From Deltaproteobacteria bacterium (GTDB taxonomy: Bacteria > Desulfobacterota > Binatia > Binatales > Binataceae): 7,804 bases of DNA. Location of the stretch: NCBI GenBank assembly GCA_021780585.1, contig JAJXYM010000417.1:1-7804 (forward strand). The letters are read 5' to 3'. This document shows positions 1-5,564 of the stretch, piece by piece; within the stretch, counting starts at the first letter, position 1; every line of letters starts with the position of its first letter. The notes under the pieces are model-generated. The model was not told where the DNA came from, ran no database searches, and saw only the letters and a list, made by a program, of their open reading frames with translations. The position numbers and the translations under genes are program-made.

Positions 1-1
1 C

Positions 2-310
2 ATTATCGGCACGCCCCGGACGGTGATTCCAAAGCTCAAGCTGATCATGGAAGTGCTGCGGCCGGGAGTCCTCGGGCTGTTCCAGGCGCAGGGGCCGCTC
101 ACGCGGGAGCAGCGCTTCACCAGCGTCAGGCTGATGGGTCAGGAGGTGCTGCCGGCGCTGCGCGATATCGCGCGCGGACTGGGCATCGTCGATCCGTTCG
201 AGCGCGAGCCGGGCTCGCGGCCCTACACCGCGGGAACGCAATACGACTCGCTGGTCGATCTCGAGGCGCTCAAGCGCGCGCCCAAGCGCGACGAATCGGT
301 CCGGGTGTGA
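2..310 (+). CDS. LLM-class flavin-dependent oxidoreductase, C-terminal fragment (cut by window start)
   Basis: The reading frame is open from the first base and ends at TGA 308-310, so only the last 102 residues are visible. They align without gaps to residues 367-460 of the complete oxidoreductase just downstream, with about 60-65% identity by hand count. Shared landmarks are GTP, VIPK, EVLRPGV, EEVLPA/QEVLPA and the tail GIVDPFER-PGSRPYT. This is the closing part of the luciferase-like (F420/FMN) barrel, where a 'GTP..V' turn precedes the last strand and helices. An internal GTG at 23 could be mistaken for a start, but homology continues upstream of it, so the gene begins left of the window. 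The C-terminus extends about eight residues past the paralogue's. The next gene starts 51 bp later on the same strand, which suggests one transcript. Substrate and cofactor (FMN or F420) cannot be told from this piece. Confidence 0.88.
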   Translation: MIGTPRTVIPKLKLIMEVLRPGVLGLFQAQGPLTREQRFTSVRLMGQEVLPALRDIARGLGIVDPFEREPGSRPYTAGTQYDSLVDLEALKRAPKRDESVRV

Positions 311-348
311 GCGCGCCGGCGACGGCGAGGTCAATTCGGCTGACAACC

Positions 349-353
349 AGGAG
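349..353 (+). promoter_or_regulatory. Ribosome binding site of the LLM oxidoreductase
   Basis: AGGAG lies 8 nt before the ATG at 362. It is the clearest Shine-Dalgarno sequence on the + strand of the window and fixes the start of the gene. The rest of the 51-bp gap after the preceding gene (311-361) shows no terminator or convincing promoter, in keeping with co-transcription. Confidence 0.75.
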
Positions 354-361
354 ATAACGCA

Positions 362-1744
362 ATGATCCTGATGTATTTCACGGAACGGCCGTATCGGGAC
401 GTGCCCGAAGACGAAGTGATCAAGAACCGCGGCTTCTTCGGCGTGCCGAACCGCTTTTTCGATCGCGAGGCCGGCGCGCGGCTCTATAACGAATATCTCG
501 ACGAGATGGTCTACGCGGAGGACGTCGGCTTCGACGCGATCATGCTCAACGAGCATCACGGCACCCCCTTCTGCATGGGCGCGGTGATGAACGTCGAGGC
601 GGCGATCCTCGCGCGGATTACGAAAAAGGCCCGCATCATCCTGCTCGGAAATCCGCTGCCGACTTTCAAGAATCCGCTGCGGATCGCGGAGGAGCTGGCC
701 GAAATCGATTGTATCTCGCGCGGCCGGCTGGTGCCCGGATGGGTGCGCGGCGCCGGCAGCGAGCAGATTTTCAATCAGGCCAATCCCGCCTATAACCGCG
801 AACGCTTCGAGGAGGCGCACGATCTGATCATGGCGGCGTGGACGCGGCCCGGTCCGTTCCGCTGGGAGGGGAAACACTTCAACTACCGCTTCGTCAATCC
901 GTGGGTGACGCCCTACCAGAAGCCGCATCCGCCGATCATGATTCCGGGCGTGCTGAGTCCCGAGACCGTGGTCTGGTGCGCGCAGCATCGCTACCCTTAT
1001 CTCGGCCTGGGCACCGCGCTGCCGGCGACCGCGGAACTGTGGAACATCTACGGCGACACGGCGGCGAAGGAGGGCTACGTCGCCGGCTCAGAGAACTTCG
1101 GCTACCTGCAGCACGTCTTCGTCGCCGAGACCGAGGAGAAGGCGCAGGAACTCGGCAAAGCGCATCTGTTCGGCGGCGGCCAGGGCGCATTTTCGCGTCC
1201 CGAGCATACGTTGCCGCCGGGCTATAACTCGAAGGAGGCGACCCGGCGCCTCGCGCGCACGATGACCGCCGGATCGGGCGGCTTCCTTGGCGTCAGCGCC
1301 GAGCAGCTTGGCCGCGCCAAGGGCAACGCCGAGCCGAGCAACCTGCAGGCGGTCGCCGACAGCACCCGCCGCCGGCTCGCGCGCGGCGAAGCCACGGTCG
1401 AGGAGGCGCGCGCCGCCATCTACAAGAGCTACCAGAAGGCGCAGGACGGCCTGCAGATCATCACAGGCACGCCCAAAAGCGTAATTCCGAAGATCCGGAG
1501 GATTCTGGAAGTGCTGCGGCCCGGCGTCTTCGGCGTCTTCCAGAGCCAGGGTCCGGTCAGCCTCGCGGATCGCATGACCAGCATCCGGCTGCTCGGCGAA
1601 GAGGTGCTGCCCGCCGTGCGCGAAATCGGCAAGGAGCTCGGCATCGTCGATCCGTTCGAGCGCCAGCCGGGTTCGCGGCCCTACACCCCCGGCGCGCAAC
1701 GCGACCAACTGGTCTCGCTGGAGCCGCTGCGGGCGCAGGCCTGA
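362..1744 (+). CDS. LLM-class flavin-dependent oxidoreductase (luciferase-like monooxygenase), 460 aa
   Basis: A cytoplasmic TIM-barrel oxidoreductase of the bacterial luciferase superfamily, which uses FMNH2 or F420 to oxidise organic substrates. Visible signatures are NEHH at residues 63-66 (end of the second strand); the family block at about 91-133, with NPLRIAEELAEID and SRGRLVPGWVRG; the helix starting RFEEAHDLI at 148; the WEGKHFNY hairpin at 168-175; and PHPPIMIPG at 188-196. The C-terminal GTPKSV...EEVLPA part is at 369-418. The protein is longer than many family members (roughly 330-400 aa); the extra length lies mainly at about 270-365, a charged, probably helical segment before the final strand. 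The start is fixed by AGGAG 8 nt upstream and by the usual N-terminal strand ILMYFTERP. The gene follows a close paralogue by 51 bp and ends at an intrinsic terminator. Substrate is unknown; alkane, sulfonate, nitrilotriacetate-type and F420-type roles all remain possible. The family call is firm. Confidence 0.93.
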   Translation: MILMYFTERPYRDVPEDEVIKNRGFFGVPNRFFDREAGARLYNEYLDEMVYAEDVGFDAIMLNEHHGTPFCMGAVMNVEAAILARITKKARIILLGNPLPTFKNPLRIAEELAEIDCISRGRLVPGWVRGAGSEQIFNQANPAYNRERFEEAHDLIMAAWTRPGPFRWEGKHFNYRFVNPWVTPYQKPHPPIMIPGVLSPETVVWCAQHRYPYLGLGTALPATAELWNIYGDTAAKEGYVAGSENFGYLQHVFVAETEEKAQELGKAHLFGGGQGAFSRPEHTLPPGYNSKEATRRLARTMTAGSGGFLGVSAEQLGRAKGNAEPSNLQAVADSTRRRLARGEATVEEARAAIYKSYQKAQDGLQIITGTPKSVIPKIRRILEVLRPGVFGVFQSQGPVSLADRMTSIRLLGEEVLPAVREIGKELGIVDPFERQPGSRPYTPGAQRDQLVSLEPLRAQA

Positions 1745-1810
1745 GCATCGCGTAGCCAAACTGAAGCGAGCGGCGCGCCGGAACGAGCGGCGCGGCGCGC
1801 GGGCGAAATC

Positions 1811-1850
1811 GGCGGCGGGCGTCCATCACGGGCGTCCGCCGCCCTCTTTT
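1811..1850 (+). terminator. Intrinsic (rho-independent) terminator after the LLM oxidoreductase genes
   Basis: A 14-bp GC-rich stem with two G-T wobble pairs (5' arm 1811-1824, GGCGGCGGGCGTCC; 3' arm 1830-1843) encloses a 5-nt loop ATCAC. It is followed by CTCTTTT at 1844-1850. It sits 67 bp after the oxidoreductase stop codon and closes that transcription unit, so the prenyltransferase downstream should have its own promoter. Confidence 0.85.
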
Positions 1851-1979
1851 ATGCCGCGAAGCCCGCCCGCGGCGGCGCGCCCGGCGTGGCCGGATTCGCT
1901 CGCGCGCGCGGCTCTGCCCGATTACAATTTTCGGCGGTTCGCGGCGCGAGCCGAAATTTTACCGGGGCAAAGAATCGCT

Positions 1980-2936
1980 ATGGACAACGCGCAGGGCGCG
2001 GCGCTGGGAGGAACGGATCGTCCGGGATGGTTCGCGGTCTGGAAGCAGGCGAGCCGCGCATGGACCCTCGGAATGCCGTTCATGTGCGTATCGGTGGGAA
2101 CTTTCGCCGCGCTTTATCGCGCGGGCGCGTTTTCGCCGATCCGTTATCTGATGGCGGTGGCGGCGGCGTTGGGACTGCAGGCCGGCGCCAACATGATCAA
2201 CGACTACTATGATTTCCTCAAGGGCACCGATTCGCCCGACTGGCAATCGCCGGAAAATTTCGGCCCGGGACTCGTGATCCAGCGCGGCTATCTGCGGCCC
2301 GATCAGGTGTTCGCGGGCGGCATCGTCGCCTTCGCGGCGGGTATCGCGATCGGTCTGGCGCTCGCATGGCTGTGCGGATGGCCGATCCTGATGCTCGGAC
2401 TGATCGGCGTGGTCGGCTCCTATTTCTACACTGGCGCGCCGCTCAGCCTCGCCTATCATGGGCTGGGCGATTTCATGGTGTTCGCGCTGATGGGTCCGGG
2501 CTACGTGCTCGGCGCCTACTATGTGCAGGCGCTGCATTTCTCCGCCACGGCGGCGATCATATCGCTGCCGATTGGGCTGTTATGCTCGGGCGTGCTGCAG
2601 GCCAACAATCTGCGCGATATCGACAACGACCGCGCCCACGGCAAGCGCACGATGGCGGTGATAATCGGGCGCGCGGCCGCGGTCACGGAACTGAAGCTCT
2701 CGAATCTCGGCGCCTATCTGTGCGTGCTGATCGCGGTGATAGCGGGACTGGCGCCGTGGGTCGCGATCGCGGTCGCGATCACCGCGCCGCACGCGCTCGA
2801 AGAGACGCGGCTGGTGTCGGCTGACGCCGACGCGGATCGGCATAACCGCGCGATGATGCTCTCGGGTCAGCTTCAGTTCGAGTTCGGCGCGCTGCTGGTG
2901 GTCGCCTTCATCCTCGGATGGTTCTTCCGCCGCTAG
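1980..2936 (+). CDS. menA: UbiA-family prenyltransferase, MenA-like (1,4-dihydroxy-2-naphthoate polyprenyltransferase)
   Basis: An integral membrane enzyme that would attach a polyprenyl chain to 1,4-dihydroxy-2-naphthoate to give demethylmenaquinone. Both Asp-rich prenyl-diphosphate/Mg2+ motifs of the UbiA superfamily are present: NDYYD at 74-78 with a further Asp in GTD at 82-84, and D213-I-D215-N-D217 inside NNLRDIDNDRAHGKRT. The MenA-type loop YTGAPLSLAYHGLGD at 150-164 and the C-terminal helix with NRAMM...GALL also fit MenA better than UbiA or chlorophyll synthases. About eight or nine hydrophobic segments are visible; 318 aa is near the usual MenA length. The frame is open back to ATG 1851, directly after the terminator, but residues coded there are Pro/Arg/Ala-rich and unlike the family; ATG 1980 puts the conserved SRAWTLGMPF about 25 residues in. 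The ribosome binding site is weak (GGGG at 1964-1967). A TACAAT at 1923-1928 could be a -10 box, with no good -35. No other men gene is nearby, so another aromatic prenyl acceptor remains possible. Confidence 0.82.
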   Translation: MDNAQGAALGGTDRPGWFAVWKQASRAWTLGMPFMCVSVGTFAALYRAGAFSPIRYLMAVAAALGLQAGANMINDYYDFLKGTDSPDWQSPENFGPGLVIQRGYLRPDQVFAGGIVAFAAGIAIGLALAWLCGWPILMLGLIGVVGSYFYTGAPLSLAYHGLGDFMVFALMGPGYVLGAYYVQALHFSATAAIISLPIGLLCSGVLQANNLRDIDNDRAHGKRTMAVIIGRAAAVTELKLSNLGAYLCVLIAVIAGLAPWVAIAVAITAPHALEETRLVSADADADRHNRAMMLSGQLQFEFGALLVVAFILGWFFRR

Positions 2937-2977
2937 CCTGAAGTCGCGCGGATAACTTGAGGGGGATTTCGGAAAAA

Positions 2978-3061
2978 GGGATGCTTCGCCGCGCTCGGAA
3001 TGACAAGGAAGCCGTTCGTTTTTTGCCATTCTGAGCGGAGGCCGCCGCGGCGAAGAATCCC
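2978..3061. repeat. Imperfect inverted-repeat element (CATTCTGAGCG...GAAGAATCCC type) between convergent genes
   Basis: The left arm 2978-3005 (GGGATGCTTCGCCGCG then CTCGGAATGACA) is matched by the reverse complement of the right arm 3024-3061. The outer 16 nt match at 15 positions (2978-2993 against 3046-3061) and the inner 12 nt at 10 (2994-3005 against 3024-3035). The right arm has 10 extra bases (3036-3045) between these blocks, and the arms are separated by 18 nt. The arm sequence is of a kind I recall as a short dispersed repeat in many bacterial genomes (CATTCTGAGCG-AAGCG-AAGAATC). The element lies between convergent genes, a usual place for REP/BIME-like units, and as RNA would form a long hairpin that might stop transcription from either side. 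No transposase or target duplication is seen. Confidence 0.7.
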
Positions 3062-3129
3062 CGATTACGATCGCCCCGTCGTGAAGTTATTCACGGAGCG
3101 TCGCGCCGGGGGCGCCGGATGCGCGCGGC

Positions 3130-3546
3130 TCAGCGCGCCGCCGTCGCCATCATTTTGTCGACCGCGCCGATATTGGTTTCGTGCGCGTCGGCCATCACGC
3201 GCAGGAACGCGGCCAGCCGTCCGTCATCGATCGCGGCGACGCGCTCATTGATTTTCCGCATCACCCAGCGCTGGCCGCGATTGAGCAATTCGAGCTTGCC
3301 GGTGAGATCGCCGACGGCGCGCACCTTGTCGACGAAGTCGCCGGTGCGGGTCGAGGGATTCCCGCCGAGCCGGCGCACGTGCGCGTTGAGTTCGCCGGCG
3401 AAATAACCCTCGTCGTGCGAAACCTTGCGCAGCAGTTCGCGCAGATCGAGCGAATCGCACAGCTCGATCAGTTCGTGCAGTACGCGGCCGCCGGCGCGCT
3501 CCGCTTCGCCCAGAGTATTGAGAAAAGATTCCAGTTCGGCGTCCAT
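3130..3546 (-). CDS. Small ferritin-like helical protein, DUF6306-like, 138 aa
   Basis: An all-helical, soluble protein with no signal peptide or membrane segment. Its pattern fits a four-helix ferritin-like bundle of the DUF6306 type: N-terminal helix with EAERAG at 14-19; SHDEGYFAGEL at 43-53; a GGNPSTRTGDF turn at 61-71; LLNRGQRWVMRKI at 87-99; and a last helix with AHETNIGAVDK at 121-131. Glu/His residues in helix positions (E14, E16, H44, E46, E52, H56, H122, E123) could bind metal, but canonical ferritin ExxH pairs are not obvious. No enzymatic function is known to me for this family. Start ATG 3546 has GGAGG 11 nt upstream (3562-3558). It lies 91 bp downstream of sppA on the same strand and may share its transcript. 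Downstream, toward 2937, are only weak hairpins without a T-run (GTGAA-gtta-TTCAC at 3081-3094 and GCGCC-ggg-GGCGC at 3103-3115). The family assignment is from memory of the pattern. Confidence 0.75.
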   Translation of the reverse strand: MDAELESFLNTLGEAERAGGRVLHELIELCDSLDLRELLRKVSHDEGYFAGELNAHVRRLGGNPSTRTGDFVDKVRAVGDLTGKLELLNRGQRWVMRKINERVAAIDDGRLAAFLRVMADAHETNIGAVDKMMATAAR

Positions 3547-3637
3547 CGTTGCTTGCGCCTCCCGTTTCGCTTGACCGTCCCGAATCTACCACAGCGGCCG
3601 CGCGAACGTATTCCGCGCCGGCCGCGCTGGTTCGCGG

Positions 3638-5386
3638 CTACATCACGGGCGCGACCGGACAATAGACCTCGCCGAGCATCGCGCGGCGCCGGATCGCCTG
3701 GCGCATCAGGTGAAAGAGCGGCGCGAACGCCGCCGGAACGCGCTCCTGCGCGGAGGCGAGGCCGACGATCTGTCCGCTGAGCAGCTTGCCGAGCGGTCCG
3801 ACCTGCGTCGGCAGCTCTTCGAGTTGCACGCGCGTCGCCGCGCCGATTCCGGCCAGGCGCTTGGCCTCGGCGATCGCGTCGGTCATCGTGCCGAGCCGAT
3901 CAATCAGCTTGGCCCGTAGCGCCTGATCTCCCGTCCATACGCGGCCCTGGGCCACCGCGTCGACCTGGGCGACGGTCATATGGCGCTGCGCGGCCACCAG
4001 CTTGAGGAAATACTGATAGGTATCGCCCAGGATCTGATCGCGGAAAATCTGTTCCTGCGCGGGCGTGAAGTCGGTGAACGAATCGAACATCGTGGCGTTG
4101 GCTCCACGGCTGACCGCGCCGCTCGCGATACCCATCGCGTCGGCCGCGCCGGCGACGTTGAATTTGCCCCCCAGCACGCCGATCGATCCGGTGATCGTGC
4201 CGGGATCGGCGATCACTTTCGCCGCCGGCGTCGAGACCCAGAATCCGCCCGAGGCGCCGTAACCCGACATACTGACGACCACCGGCTTCTCCTTCGCAGT
4301 CAGCTCGACGGCGCGCCGGATCAATTCCGAGGCGATCACCGATCCGCCCGGCGAATCAACGCGGAAGACCACGGCGCGCACGCTCGAATCGTCACGCGCG
4401 TCCTTGAATGCGTCGATCATGTCGTCGGAGGTCATCGCGTCCGAGGCCGGTCCGAGCAGCGGATCGAAGCCGCCCTGCCCGCGCTGGATCGCGCCGATTC
4501 CGTAAACGATCGCGATCTTGTCGCGCCCGCCGCCGAACCATCCGAGCGCCGGCCGCGCGTAGTCGTCGTAATCGATCGTCGCGTGACGCTCGCCGCGAAA
4601 ATGCTTCACGCGGTGGTCGAACTGATCCTCGTATTCCAGCCGATCGAGCAGATGCGCCTTGAGGCCGTCGGCGGCGGTGAGCGGCGCGTGATCGATCGCC
4701 GCGCGGATCTGGTCGGGCGGCAGATGACGATCGGCGGCCATCCCGGCGACGATCTGGTCGTACATGCCGCCGGCCAGCGCGTCGTCCTCCTCCCGTTGCG
4801 CGGGCGTGTAATCCTTCTCGGTGAAGATGTTCGCGGCGCTCTTGTATTTGCCGATCGCGGCGAAATTCGGCTTGACCTTGATCCAGTCGAGCAGTCCGCG
4901 CGCGAAAACTTCGCGCATCCCGACGCCGAGGATATTCAGCTCGCCCTGCGGCATCATCGAGACCTCGTCGGCCGACGCCGCGACCAGATACGGCAGATTG
5001 CCGAAACCGCTTTCACCCGCGGTTTCCATATAGGCGGTGGTCCATTTGCCGTGGCCGCGGAATTCGCGGATCATCGCGCACAGTTCCTGCGCCTGCGCCA
5101 GCTCCATTTGCGGATCGATCACCTTGATCGCCAGCCCCACGATCCGGTTGTCGCGTTCCGCCTGCTCGAGCGCCTGCCGCACCAGATTGAGCGCGGTCTG
5201 CCGCTGCCCGAACAACCCCAGCGGCGATTGCGCGCCGCGCTCCACCACCGGACCGTCGAGTTGCAGCACCAGCACCGATCCGGGTTTGTAGCGATGCGAA
5301 AGGTATTCGCTCACCGCGACGATCAGGAACAATACGACCAACACGAATATCGTGCGCAGGAGCCATCGAAACAGTCGCTTGAACAT
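3638..5386 (-). CDS. sppA: Signal peptide peptidase SppA, 67K type (two S49 domains), 582 aa
   Basis: An inner-membrane serine protease that degrades cleaved signal peptides and some membrane proteins. One N-terminal membrane anchor is visible at about residues 10-27 (TIFVLVVLFLIVAV) after a basic stretch, so the body faces the periplasm. The protein has two tandem S49/ClpP-like halves as in E. coli SppA (618 aa). The Ser/Lys dyad is split between them: Lys182 in GKYKSA of the N-terminal half and Ser379 in GYGASGG of the C-terminal half, matching E. coli K209 and S409 with similar spacing (197 against 200). RVDSPGGSV at 342-350 and the TITGSIGVLGG strand at 397-407 are typical. The frame is open upstream to 5605, but the basic-plus-hydrophobic anchor begins at the ATG at 5386, with GAGG 5 nt before it, so the longer form is unlikely. 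A DUF6306-like gene follows 91 bp later; the MFS gene is divergent. A palindrome directly upstream of the ribosome binding site could affect expression. Confidence 0.94.
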   Translation of the reverse strand: MFKRLFRWLLRTIFVLVVLFLIVAVSEYLSHRYKPGSVLVLQLDGPVVERGAQSPLGLFGQRQTALNLVRQALEQAERDNRIVGLAIKVIDPQMELAQAQELCAMIREFRGHGKWTTAYMETAGESGFGNLPYLVAASADEVSMMPQGELNILGVGMREVFARGLLDWIKVKPNFAAIGKYKSAANIFTEKDYTPAQREEDDALAGGMYDQIVAGMAADRHLPPDQIRAAIDHAPLTAADGLKAHLLDRLEYEDQFDHRVKHFRGERHATIDYDDYARPALGWFGGGRDKIAIVYGIGAIQRGQGGFDPLLGPASDAMTSDDMIDAFKDARDDSSVRAVVFRVDSPGGSVIASELIRRAVELTAKEKPVVVSMSGYGASGGFWVSTPAAKVIADPGTITGSIGVLGGKFNVAGAADAMGIASGAVSRGANATMFDSFTDFTPAQEQIFRDQILGDTYQYFLKLVAAQRHMTVAQVDAVAQGRVWTGDQALRAKLIDRLGTMTDAIAEAKRLAGIGAATRVQLEELPTQVGPLGKLLSGQIVGLASAQERVPAAFAPLFHLMRQAIRRRAMLGEVYCPVAPVM

Positions 5387-5391
5387 GCCAA

Positions 5392-5409
5392 CCTCGTCCG
5401 GTTCCGGAC
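5392..5409 (-). promoter_or_regulatory. sppA ribosome binding site with adjoining palindrome
   Basis: On the minus strand GAGG (5395-5392) lies 5 nt before the sppA ATG and decides the start. Immediately upstream, 5396-5409 is a perfect inverted repeat GTCCGG-TT-CCGGAC. It could be an operator half-pair or a small mRNA hairpin next to the Shine-Dalgarno sequence. Six-base arms rich in G+C are also plausible by chance in this DNA, so a regulatory role is only a suggestion. Confidence 0.4.
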
Positions 5410-5484
5410 CGCGCCGCCGCCGGTCGAACCGCAATTCGCGGCGCGCGCGATTGCGACGGCTCGTCTGAAGCGCGCGCAATATGC

Positions 5485-5513
5485 TTGAATGCGCCGTCCG
5501 GAGTACGCATGAT
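5485..5513 (+). promoter_or_regulatory. Candidate sigma70-type promoter for the MFS transporter
   Basis: TTGAAT at 5485-5490 and CATGAT at 5508-5513 are separated by 17 bp; each matches the -35 or -10 consensus at four of six positions. Transcription would start near 5520, about 45 bp before ATG 5565. This is a relatively A+T-rich patch in the divergent sppA/MFS gap, a sensible place for a promoter, but the match is modest. Confidence 0.35.
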
Positions 5514-5564
5514 AGCCAACCATAACCGCCGGGTTTGGGCCAGCCGCCCACATCGATCCGCCTC

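Noticed and set aside
1088..1759. A 223-codon minus-strand frame opposite the LLM oxidoreductase
   Set aside because: Low-complexity Arg/Ala/Leu-rich product antisense to a clear enzyme gene; it also crosses the stop of that gene without a promoter or ribosome binding site.
3000..3406. Short + strand frames (3000-3251 and 3119-3406) in and beyond the convergent gap
   Set aside because: They run through the inverted repeat and antisense to the DUF6306-like gene, with no domain and no ribosome binding site.
3980..5488. A 502-codon open frame on the + strand opposite sppA
   Set aside because: Its translation is rich in Arg, His and Asp with no recognisable domain, as expected for the antisense of a high-GC gene; the minus strand there encodes an intact SppA with both catalytic residues.
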